A stretch of 64,000 nt of DNA from Parietaria judaica (lineage: Eukaryota; Streptophyta; Magnoliopsida; Rosales; Urticaceae). The stretch covers positions 19,080,420 through 19,144,419 of the forward strand of contig OX940865.1 in assembly GCA_954871525.1 (NCBI GenBank), written 5' to 3'. Each line of letters opens with the position of its first letter. Position 1 is the first letter of the stretch. Made by a program: the position numbers and the translations under genes. Of the stretch, positions 36,011-47,260 are shown one piece after another. Below the pieces are notes generated by a model. It was given only the letters and a program-made list of their open reading frames with translations, did no database searches and was not told where the DNA came from.

Positions 36011-36641
36011 GTTAATTTGATTTTCTCTTACTATAATGTATTATATTGTATTGAATCATATGATATGATCTGTATTTCATGGGATCATTATATCAATACG
36101 AAAGATCATTCAAGTCAGTGTTTCATGGGATGTTTCAGAATTTGCCGCTAATCTCTACTGCTTTCAAACGGCTGTCTTGTTTTGTTGTCGTTTTCTGGAG
36201 ATTATGTCGTTAGTGAAGCTGCTCATTTTATTTATTTATTTGAATTAAAAGCGACTAAATACACAATGATTTAATTTTCGGTACCCAATCTCTTGTTTCA
36301 TGGCCAAAATTTTCAATGACTACTTTTTCTCTTTAATTTTTTTTTTATTATATATTTTTAATCGATTTTACATTATTTGGAATGTGTCTATTAAGTCTTT
36401 ATATTGAATACACGTTACTTTTTTACATTTTTTTATATATAACTTGATGAGACTTTACCAATAAGAGCAGGGCTGGCCCTACGGCAAGGCGAGCAAGGAA
36501 TCGGCCTAGAGCCCCCAATTTCAAAGGGCCCCCACGTCGCCGGCTGCCTGGAACAGAAGAAAAAAAAAAGTTCGAACGCCGTTAGAGCCTGCAAGTGTGT
36601 GTCAGAAGGAGAGCGTGAAAAATGAGATAGATGATTTTGAA

Positions 36642-37239
36642 TAGAGGTGTGCCTCGCGATGCGCAGAGGCAAGTCGCGACTCGTCGCGACTTTTTCTGGG
36701 AATCGCGATGCGTCGCGATTTTGCGGTAAAAGTCGCGATTTTTCGCGACTTGTGGCAAAAGTTGTGATCTTCGGATTGGGGATCCCCGTGATTTTATTTT
36801 TTTGTGGCATAAATAACACATTTTTTCACCCAAAATTTATTACATGTTAATTAAATTTGTTAAAATTATTAAATGTTACAAACTAATATTTATTAACATA
36901 TGTTATAAATTAAAAATTAATAATAAAAATCAAGATTATTAATATCTTACAAAATAATAAATTATAACATACTTAAATAGTAATTTTGAAAAAAAATTAT
37001 AGATAATAATTTTAAATAATTAACATACTTAAATATAATTTTGAAATAATTAATAAACTCTTGTAATTAAATTCGGGTAAAAAGTATAAAAAATAAATAT
37101 TTCAAGAAAACAGGTACATATGTCGCAAACATCGCCCAGCAATCGTGAAAAATCGCGATTGCACGAGTCGCGACGCGTCGCGACGTGAACAATCGCGGTT
37201 TTTCACGATTGCGTCGCGACGTCGTGAGTTATGGCTCTA
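36642..37239. mobile_element. Nested non-autonomous hAT-like element with TCGCGA arrays
   Basis: It starts TAGAGGTGTGCCTCGCGA and ends with the complement of TAGAGCCATAACTCACGA, and is flanked by a perfect 8-bp duplication ATTTTGAA (36634-36641 and 37240-37247). Both subterminal regions carry arrays of TCGCGA around an A/T-rich core of about 330 bp. No coding sequence. It inserted into the outer element, so it is younger than that insertion. Confidence 0.88.
36652..36770. repeat. Left TCGCGA array
   Basis: Seven exact TCGCGA palindromes in about 110 bp, mostly extended as GTCGCGACT or ATCGCGAT. A matching array of four exact copies, plus near-copies, lies at 37150-37226. Probably transposase-binding repeats of the nested hAT element. 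Confidence 0.85.
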
Positions 37240-37845
37240 ATTTTGAAGGTAGATATTACTAAAGTATTAAAGTGGTAGGTCCCATTTCTATAATTACATT
37301 AATGCATTCTTTTAATTTTTGTACGTTTTGATTGGATTGAAAAGAAATAGTGGGACCCATATTCACATATACTAGTAATTGTTTATTCTCTTTCTAAAAT
37401 ACATTACGGTAATGAAAATGGTCATATAAAATTAAATTTATACCTACTGTATTTGTATTTGTTACAAAGTATAACTTTCAAACGTGTAAATTTATTCATT
37501 AATCTACATAAAATTAAATTTATAAAAACTAATTGAGATGGCAGGACACTAATTTAGAATTTATATAATTTTACAATTTTACCTATTACTTGAATATAAT
37601 TATAATATAGTTAGCAACAGTTTTTCTCTGCTTCTAGTTTTACATGTGATCAATATTTTTAATATAGATATATCATATATCAAAATTTCAAATCTAAATT
37701 TCAAATATGAAACTTAACATATTACTAATACTAATGACTAGTTTATTAACAAAATTTTTTTCGCCTAAATTTCAAATCTAAATTATTTTTAAGGGCCCCA
37801 TAATATTATTCGCCTAGGGCCCCTGTTGGGTTAGGGCCGTCCCTG

Positions 37846-38788
37846 AATAAGAGGATCTAATTCTAGAGAAAAATAAAACATTAATGGACATTAAGAATTT
37901 TGACCGTAAAATATATATATATATATATATGATAATGCTACTATAAAATTAAAATATTAAGTACTTAAAGCCGTGAGTTGCTTTTGTTGTTTTTTTTTAT
38001 CGTTTTCTGTTTATTTATGTCGTAAGTAAAGTTGTATCTAATCTATATATTGTTCGTGTGTTGCTCGTATTGTTTTGTTGAAGATATTTCTACTCATTGC
38101 TTGTGAGTTGTTTTTATCTTTCATTGTAGTCTTCTCATGACTGATGTCGTCTTAACTTTTAATTGCATGTTGAAGATATTTCTACTTATTGCTTATGAGT
38201 TGCTAATATTATTTTGCCGTTTCCCTAGGAATGATGTCGTTTTATAGCTTGTGAGTTAAATAGATCCTAAAATTTGACATGCTCCGACCCACAAACGAGC
38301 AGACTTTGACATTGTTAAGCGTTTTGAACATGCTCTTATGTTGAATAGATCAAGCTTTGACGAGTCAACATTTTTTATTCGGGTATCCGAAGGAACGAGG
38401 CTTGCATCGTACAAAATCGAATGTCTTGGCGATACTTACTTTGTTTTCGAAGGAGGACTGTTAGACGGCCTAAAAATGTTTTTCGGTAGAGCTCTTAACA
38501 TTTCTCTATTTTACGTCGTTTTAAGTCTTTTCTTTTATCTTATTTTACTATTTTATTTTCTTTTTCATTAGGATTTTAGGAATAAATAATTTAAGCCCTC
38601 ATTTTTTTCAAAATTGTTAAAATAGACATATATGATTCAAAATATTTGCATTTTTTTCAAATTCGTGTTCTCGAGAGAGTGCGACTTCTTTATACCCAAT
38701 ATCGAATCAACAAGTTTATAGGAAGAACGGACGATTAACACTCGTATGTGACTCAACAATCGAAGATTGCAAACCCGAGCTCCGCTAC

Positions 38789-38829
<41 letters not shown>

Positions 38830-39225
38830 ATTGCCCTATCAGTTTCAGTAATAGGTGTTGATATACTTCTTTCAAAAAAAAAATAGGTGTTAATAGGGAT
38901 TATTTGATTCTCTTGCCTTGATTATCTAATTATATTTTACTCTCGTTTTTCGACTTTTGAAGTCTTCTTTATACTATGTTTTATTTAAATAAAAAAAAAT
39001 TGGTCAATTAAACATAAAAATACATATGCAAGAATCAAGAAGTGCTCATTATTCAATTTTATTTTCTTTATAATTCTCTTCAGCTGCATAATTGAAAAAA
39101 CGTGGAATATGAGCTGAATTTTGTATAACTGCGCATTCTCGCCGTCCAGTCCAAAATTGGAATATCATCAACATATACAAAAATAAAATTAAAAATAAAA
39201 AAGTCAACTCGGCTGGCGCCAGGGG
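37846..39225. other. Intergenic, AT-rich
   Basis: No gene supported. Short AT microsatellites occur at about 37910-37931 and 38791-38826. At 38040-38170 GTTGAAGATATTTCTACT(C/T)ATTGCTT(G/A)TGAGTTG appears twice about 75 bp apart, a local duplication. The segment runs to the DUF620 stop codon. Confidence 0.55.
38791..38826. repeat. (AT)n microsatellite
   Basis: About 18 uninterrupted AT units in intergenic DNA. Confidence 0.9.
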
Positions 39226-42200
39226 TCAACGGAGACTCTTCTGAATCTCGTTGGGCGCGATGAAGCAGTCGGGCGAGAGGCCGGGGACATTAAACGCCAC
39301 GTCATCGATGGCCCACGTCTCCTCCATGCGTGTGACGGTAGGGCCCGAGCGGAGGCTGTCGCCAAAGCGCGATATGACAACATTGGTATGGCCGGCGTGC
39401 GCGATGGCAACGCCGTCGACAGGGCGGTAGTCGTCGATGCGCGTGGACATGGCGGTCTCCCAGTAGGTGGGGTGGGTCCCAGGCGCGTGGATGCGCGTCA
39501 GGTAGGAGTCCTCGAGGTGGACGAGGAGGCCACTTCGCTGGCTGAAGTGGCCGAAGATCACGTGCTTGATCATCTCCGCCGTGCTATCGCTGCGCTCCGC
39601 CAGGTCGGCCTGGTCGGCCGAGAGCTTCAGCACGAAGCAGTCGACGCCGGCTGTCCGCTTCTCGCCCACGAACTGCGCCGGAGAGAACACCGCCGCCACT
39701 GCCAGAGGGTCCAGTCCCTGCAATTTTAGAATTAATCTCATAATTGGTCAATTATATTTGTACCAATAACAAGTTAGTTATAAAGTAATCTAGGGTTGAT
39801 TAATAAAGATTATATGTTGAGAATTTTTTAATTTTGAGAGGATAAAAATATTTATAACAAGTATTACATATTTTATGACTGGCTAAGTTTATCACTAAAA
39901 ATATAAATAATTTGATCTTACCAGTTCTTGGGCATTTTGTTGAAATAATTTTATTTTATGGGTTTAATTGTGCATGAAATGTTAGTTTTTGTGGTGATAT
40001 AACCCCCTTTCTTCACCGTCAAAAATTCATCACGTTCACTATTATGTTTCTCTCTAAAATTATGTTCACTTTTCTCAATCAATTTAACAAAACTTTATAA
40101 GTACAATAAAGTCTTTGACACGCCTCAATTTTTTAAATTTCAAATATTATTTATTTCTCTTTTTCTGTTACAGAAATTTTAAAAAGAAGTAAAATAATAG
40201 ACATCGACGAGATTGACCGTGAATAATATTTAATATTTTTTGTCAGCCCTTAAAACAAAGTACAAAATTAAGTTAATCATGCAATTGAGATACCAATAAA
40301 AGGGGAAGAAAAAAAATGGTGATATTATTGGCTCTCAAGGGAAATTAAATACATTGAAATATGGACCATACATCATATATGCATGGTCAAATATTTTAGC
40401 TATTAGGTGGGATTGGTCGAAAATGGCCTTATATGGACCACTCTCAATTTATGTCATTGTTCATTATTATAATAAATTCATCTAACCAAAAGCTAACCCC
40501 CCAAATTATTCTCTTAATTAATAAATATTAAGTGAACATCTAATATTTTAAGGGTTCATTCAAAAAAAAAAAAAGTGGCGTAAATCCAAGTTATTTTTTT
40601 ACGGTTAAAGTTTTCAAAATCTGCTACTTTGCTATTTTTTTCAAAAGAGAAAATAAAATTATTTACTTTTTTCAGAGTTTATATGTCTCTAAAACTTAAC
40701 GGTTCATTTAAAATTTTATTAAATCGATATGTAAAGAAATAAAATAGTAAATATTAAAAACTATAATCGTGAACAAAGAAATTGAATTTATACCAATTAA
40801 ATAGTCACAACGTTAGATTCTTATATGTCGCAATGGAACCATAATTTAATAAAGAAATAGAGAAGATGTGTTGCTTTGAAGCATAACCTGGCTCTCTATC
40901 ATGGTGTTGCTGAAGAATAAGACAAGAGAAGTGCAGTTTGAACCAACTTTGGACGTGACATTTTCATTTTGTTTTTTTAGTGGTTTTGAGCTATTATTGC
41001 TTGAAAGGTGTTGTTAATTAGTGATGTTTGTTAGTAGGAGTTCAAGTTTTTTACCGGTTTCTTTTTAATAATTGATGATCGATATAGGTTTAAAATTCAG
41101 TGATACAAGTGCTTGTGAATAGCATGGGTGAAACTAGGACCGGGATCATGACTTATCCGAGAGTTTTAAATTAATCTTCCAAACACATTGGTTTTGATAC
41201 TTTACATAAACCGAGTATCAACCGGTTACGGAATCGAAGAAAAACGAAAAACATGATTTTTCTGTTCTTATAAAAATATATTTGTACTAGTATGAAACTA
41301 AAATTATTTAAAAATAAAAAACAAGGGCCGAAAATTTCCTTGTTCAGATTTTTAAAAACCGGTCTTGGTTTGTAAGAACTAAGACTAGGAATTATCGGTA
41401 ACCAATTTTTTTTGGGAAAATCTTAAGTTTTTAACCAGTACCGGTAACTGATAATGGGATCCGTTTTATAGATTTTGAGACCGGAAAATTTTCCGTCATA
41501 GTTTATAATATACTTTTTTTATTTATTATAATATATTAAACTTGCTTGGGAAACACAAGGTAAAAATGAGAACTTGCAAAACAGCTCATCTAAATAATTT
41601 TGCTATGGAAGAATTGCATTCAAAGATTGGTAAGTGAAGATTTGGTAGACCCATTTATTAAATGTTTTGTAGGTTTTTCTTATTTTTTTGTTTTATTTTC
41701 CTTACTATAGATATAGAAAGCTTAAAACCCTTTAAAATAAATTATTTTGTACAACCCTTTAAATTATTTTGTACTTTCTCAACTTAATTTATTTTGTACT
41801 CTTTTACTTTTTAAACTTCTAATTTTGTGCACAACATCATCTGCTGTACGTTATGAAAAAAAATACTTGATCTCATTAATATTATAATCATATAAAATTA
41901 ACGTGAAATGAAAATAAAATAAAATATATTATCGTAATGTTTTATATTGATTATACAATAGCTAATTATATTATATGTCAAACAAAATTAGGGTTAAATG
42001 AAAATTGAGAAAACTTAGTCTGGTCCTAAACGATGCACATGAGCAGTACTGAATTTATTCAACAAATTAAAAGAATTATAAAGAAAATATAATAATGAAT
42101 TTTCTATAAAAATAAAAACATAATAAACCTTTGATTATATGAAATTCTACGTCAAAGTCAAGAAGGTGAAAAGTATTAAAAGAATTATATGTCACGCATT

Positions 42201-45200
42201 TTTAAGGTTGTACCTAACCAGTTTAATGGCTAAAAATCAATATTATATTGAAAAATATATCTCACCAAATATCACCAATAATCCTTTTTTTTTTTTTAGG
42301 GAATATCACCAATAATCCTTAAAGCTATAAAAAGAAGAGGAAAAACAAAATATCGCTTTAATATTTCTTTCGTGGTCCCTATAATTAGTACATAATATTG
42401 CTTGGTTTATTAGTATGATTGCATTTACGTAATGTTTAATTATTCCTGTAGTACCATGGACGTCGAAATTTGTAGACATAAATATTATAAGACAAACAGT
42501 TGCAGATCCGGAGGGTTAAATTTTGAGGGCAAATTAGACATAATTAAAAGCCAAAAAAACCAAAAAATGAATATATTTTCAATATGTATTCGCTTAGAAT
42601 TATGTAATTAAATCATATTTTTATGTCGTAGGGTAAAATAATCTTCGAACTCGTCATTTTTTATTTATTTATGTAATTAGTGATCAAGTAAATTATTGTA
42701 TCATATTATTTTGTATTTTTATCTTTACGTAACTAAACAAATTTTGATAATTTGCCCTCAAAATTATCTTGTAATTAAAATTCTCTTGGCTAATTGACAT
42801 TATAATATTTTTCTAAGGCAAAACAATTTTCTATTATAAAATCGGACAACTCTGAATTAGGTATTGGAAATACAAAGTCAAATGCTCGTAATTGAAAGTT
42901 TAAAATATATATAGCTAGCCATATTAAATATTCTATACTAAATCAAATTACTACAAATAATTTTTGGATTTTGGAGAATAAAAGTACTTGCCTGGAGGGC
43001 TCGACGGAGAGGGCGTACCCCGCCTTTGGCAGCGTGAGCACTGAGCCACGGCGTGTGGCGCCATGCAACATTTCCGTCACTTCCGGCGATGACCTTATGG
43101 CCGCCGACCACAAGCTCGATGAGCCATCTATTTGGGACCATTTGCCACATCACAAAGCAGCCCTTCTGCTGCGACACTGTGGCAGCGGTGGCTCCCGTTG
43201 CGGACACAGCGGCCGAGCCGAGGTCGTGGTCGCCCATCGCCATCGTCACCTTTCCCGTGGCAAACACGTTTTTCACGGCACCTTCGAGCTTCCGGCAGCC
43301 AGTGGCTGCCGTGAAGTGCTGAATTATGTATTGCGCCGAGGACGACACCTGAGGTTTCGCCACGCATGGATTATTTCCAAATTAAATAACATGATTAATG
43401 TAATTATTAGTGCAAAAGAGTAACATTTTTTGTTTAAATCTTTTAGGAACTATTTTAGTGAACAAAGTTTATTTTCTATTGTTATTATTACTTTAATTTA
43501 AAGAGATTGTTCCTAATTTCTCTTGTTATAACTATTAATGTTTTTTAGGGTGAGTTTGTTTATTCATTTTGGCATTTTTAATTAGTTTATTTTAAAGCAA
43601 TTAGTGATGGTATGGGATATTAAATCCATTAATTAAATTACATTAAAAATCGTCATTAAACATACTAAAAGCTAACCAACCTCTCATCTACCACACAAAA
43701 AGCTTCGATATTGAAGTCATCTCTATTTAGTCACTCTTACGATTAATATTGTTTTTATTCGAATGAATGAAAATATAAAATAGAAATAACATATTTATCA
43801 TGGTTATTTTTTCATAGATTTTATTGGACTTTTGATAAGATATCGATCTTCGGCGCCCTCTCCCGTTGCTTCTCTTTCTCTCCTCTCAAGTAAAATTTTA
43901 ACGGGATTTTAAAGCACTTTTACGAAACAAGTGAAGGAAAAAATAATGACGGAACTTAAATGAAGTTTTTCTACATTTTTAAAAGTGACGACACCGGTCT
44001 AATACATACAAGTTATAGATCTTTGTCTGTAAGCAACCCCGGAGCACCGATAATTCGGTGTTTAAAATATAAAATAGAGCGTGTTATCAGCAATGTCTTG
44101 ACAAAATGATTTAGATTAACGTATCATAGCCTTATCAGTAAAAAATCCTAAACTGAAAATAAAATAAAATTATCAGCAAGTATGATTTTTACCTAAACTA
44201 TGCGACTTTTTTTGTGTAAACTGAAAAAAGAAACACTTTTCAGCATCAATGAAAATCAAACCGAAGACCCTGATGTCTACCCCGACGAGTCTTATAAATA
44301 AATAAATAAATAAAAAGGTAACTTTAGCATAGTGAGTGGGATGATGATGGAATGGAACCTTAAAAGGCTAACTTAAACACTAATTAAATAACACTTAAGA
44401 GACACGCCCAAATCCAAAAGAATACTTACAAAAACACCACGTTCCTCACTTGACAAACACTACTTCCACTCAAAACATGGCTTGCTTTCCAAAAAAAAAA
44501 CTAAATTATATAAATTCTTTATAATTTAATCATTATTTAAAATAAAGAACCTTTTTTTTAACCCAAAAAAAAAACATCATTAACACAGAACGAGATAACA
44601 GATTCTCAATTGAAAAGAAAAAAAAAAGTATGTGTCCCCTCTAATTTATGAATTTTGTCAAATTTTAATCTTAAAATATTATTTTTTTCATTTTTACCCT
44701 TAAGTTGTTTAATTTATTTGGTTACTATTCCTACTTAATAACTCAGCAACTCCCGATTTAAATCATGCCTCTAAGTTTAAAATTTTATTCAAAATTTACC
44801 CAGAATTATAATGCTTTTGAATTTCATTCTCACCCTTAAGATTCAAACATTGTTCAACATTTTTACCCGGAAATATATATTTTTTTTCATTCATGGACCC
44901 ATAAGTTATAAAATTTGTCCACATAGAAACGACCCTAAATAAAATGCAGACAAACGATCACAGAGTGAGCCTTTTCTTCCATTAAAACCAGAAACAAAAG
45001 CGCGATCAATGCTGGATAGAGAGAGACAGAGACAGCAGAAACTGAACTCGAAGCAACGATCGGAGAGAGAAAGAGAGAGTTTTCCTCCATTGAAACCAGA
45101 AAGAAAAGCTTGAATCTTTTTAGAGCTGAAAAAGCCCAAAACAAAAACTCAAAGCCATGATCATAGGAGAAAAGGGAGAGGGAGACTTGGGCTCCATTAA

Positions 45201-45475
45201 AACCAGAAGGGAAAGCTCGCGGAAGAGGAAACAGAGCATGATATGGAGGTTTGGCTACGTACCTCGGTCTGAGTGGGGGTGTGGGGGAGAGGAGAGAGAG
45301 GGAAGAGAGGGCAGGCGAGGACGCTGAGGAGGAGCTTGAGGTCGGACCTCTTGGAGAAGACGAGGGAGAGGTGGGCTCTGATCCAGTTCCGCCATGTCTG
45401 CCTCGCTCCCTTCTTCGCCGAGCACTCGTCTTCCTCGGTCCTCGGCTCCTCCGAGAGCGTCTCCAACCTCCCCAT
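39226..45475 (-). CDS. DUF620 family protein
   Basis: Plant-specific protein of unknown function (DUF620). Three exons in transcript order: 45475-45263, 43348-42992, 39717-39226; 353 aa. Seen: N-terminus MGRLETLSEE, RNWIRAHLSLVFSKRSDLK, LLLSVLACPLFPL; exon 2 SSSAQYIIQHFTAATGC, KGCFVMWQMVPNRWLIEL, RPLRRALQ; exon 3 GLDPLAVAAVFSPAQFVGEK, MIKHVIFGHFSQRSGLL, PTYWETAMSTRIDDYRPVDG, VTRMEETWAIDDVAFNVPGL. This is the full family layout at normal length. Exons are GC-rich against AT-rich introns of about 1.9 and 3.3 kb; the introns hold no transposon I could define. Intron 2 uses a GC donor (gcaagtac). An upstream ATG (45490) exists; I chose 45475 to match family starts. Family assignment is strong; biochemical role unknown. 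Confidence 0.93.
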
Positions 45476-45667
45476 TCTGAGAAGAAACAAAACAATAAAG
45501 CTCTGCTCGTAGACGACGATATAATTATGAAGAGAAGGAGAGAGAATTTTCAGGTCTATGATGAACCACTCGGATTCGGCGCGTGTAGTGCAATTTCCAT
45601 TTTTGTTTTTATTTTGTTTCCTCTTTTGGGGTTTTTCGTTTTATTAACCACATTTGAGTGTCTCAAA

Positions 45668-45669
<2 letters not shown>

Positions 45670-45699
<30 letters not shown>
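45670..45699. repeat. (AT)n microsatellite upstream of DUF620
   Basis: AT run about 200 bp upstream of the DUF620 start codon. Confidence 0.9.
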
Positions 45700-45705
<6 letters not shown>

Positions 45706-45875
45706 TATTGCGTCATAGATACATAAATTGTTTAAAAATTGAGAATATAGAGAAAGTTTTTTTTTATTACCATACATTGAGTTAGTTTTACTGAGTAGCA
45801 TAAGTACCCAAGTCGTATTCTACTACAAATTTCGATAAATCCATTTTCTGAAACGGCGAGTGCTATTAAAATATA

Positions 45876-47031
45876 GGGTTAATTGCGGTAAACATATTCA
45901 ACATTTGGTCAAATTCTCTGCTGTGTATACAACCTTTGTAAATGGTGGCAAAAGTACCCAATCTTAATATTTGGGAGTTGACCGAGAATATCTATCTATG
46001 TGGCACTCAACCTTTGCCACGTGGCACACCACATGGCACTTGGCCGCCACGTGGCATGCCACGTAATTATTATTTTATTAAATATTTTTTTAAAAAAATA
46101 ATTTTTTTTAATTATTTAAAAAAAAACTTTTAATTTTTTTTAAATAAAAATATTTTTCCATAAAAACCAATAATGAATATTTAAATATAATTATTCATTT
46201 TAGAAAAGTGGATCAAACGAAATAAATAAAGAAACAATCTCCGTTCATGGTTCACTCAAGCTCCGCCTCCGATCCGGTTTACGGTTGAAACGAAATCGCT
46301 TAATATGTTTAATAATAATAACCAATAATAATCATATGATTATTTAACGATATTTTTAAAAAAAAAAAGAATAATATATAAATAAAAAAACATATTAAAC
46401 AATTATTATTATTCTAAAATGCAAACACAAAAAAAATTTCATGCAAACAAATAAAAATAATTTTTCATTAAATATAAATATGACTACTATTTTTTGTTTT
46501 TGAATTAGTGGTGTGTATATAATTATGTCTTGACCTTTTAAACACTATGTATGTGTTTATTAGTTATTATTATTAAACATATTAAACAATTTTATTCGAC
46601 GCGAAAACCGGACCGGAAACGGAGTTCTAGTGAACCGTGAGCGGTGAAAATTAATTCGTTCTACCCACTTTCTTAAAAATAAAATTATTACCAATAATGA
46701 ATATTTCAATTAAATATTATTTATTTGTTATTATTAAAAAAATTAATTAAAATTAAAAATTAAAAATAATTTTGTTTAAAAAATAAAAACAATTTCGTTT
46801 AAAAAAATTAAAAATATATATTTTTTAAAATATTTTTTAAATAAAATAATAATTATGTGGCAGCCAAGTGCCATGTGGCATGCCACGTGGCAAAGACTGA
46901 TTGCCACATAGATAGATATTCTCGGTCAACTCCCAAATGCTAAGTTTGGGTACTTTTGCCGCCATTTACAGAGGTTGTATACACAGCAGAGAATTTGACC
47001 AAAGGTTGGGTATTTTTGCCTCAATTAACCC
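45876..47031. mobile_element. Fold-back Mutator-like element, long inverted repeats, 9-bp target duplication
   Basis: 1156 bp, starting GGGTTAATTG and ending CAATTAACCC. A perfect 9-bp direct repeat TAAAATATA lies at 45867-45875 and 47032-47040, the size typical of Mutator-like elements. The inverted arms match for over 200 bp (shared CAAATTCTCTGCTGTGTATA, GAGTTGACCGAGAATATC and TGCCACGTGGCA words), and the interior also pairs (CCGTTCATGGTTCACT against its partner near 46620), so nearly the whole element is palindromic. Repeated CCACGTGGC contains the G-box core CACGTG. No coding sequence. Confidence 0.88.
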
Positions 47032-47076
47032 TAAAATATAAGTATGAAGAATAAAAAGAAGTTAGGACTCATCTAA

Positions 47077-47260
47077 TGATGAACTATAGAAGAGAAAGAG
47101 AGAGAGCGAGTCAAACAGATTTGGAAAGAGAATTTTGTTTTGTATTGACTTAATGAACAATCTATTACAATCTGGTATTTATACCCAGATAACTACAGCT
47201 GTTAATAACAACAGCTAAACATAAAGCTTAAACTACAGCTATACAGAATATACTCTAACA
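47077..47260 (-). repeat. 3' LTR of the copia element
   Basis: 184 bp, TGATGAACTATAG...CTCTAACA on the plus strand. Preceded on the element's own strand by the polypurine tract. Differs from the partner LTR at four bases by eye. Confidence 0.93.

Larger units (their letters stand above)
36468..37845. mobile_element. Non-autonomous hAT element upstream of ATXR4 (outer element)
   Basis: It starts CAGGGCTGGCCCTACGG and ends with the complement of CAGGGACGGCCCTAACCC. A perfect 8-bp target duplication AATAAGAG lies at 36460-36467 and 37846-37853. Subterminal CGGCCTAGAGCCCCC...GGGCCC and GGGCCCC...CGCCTAGGGCCCC blocks match the family at 14648-15206. No transposase is present. It contains a second element (36642-37239). 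It lies about 460 bp upstream of the ATXR4 start codon. Confidence 0.88.

Noticed and set aside
42971..43423. 150-residue plus-strand frame across DUF620 exon 2
   Set aside because: It is the antisense shadow of a GC-rich exon; the minus strand encodes conserved DUF620 motifs.
44935..45495. 186-residue minus-strand frame rich in Arg and Ser over DUF620 exon 1
   Set aside because: It is in a different frame from the conserved N-terminus (MGRLETLSEE...) and reads through the GT donor into intron sequence.
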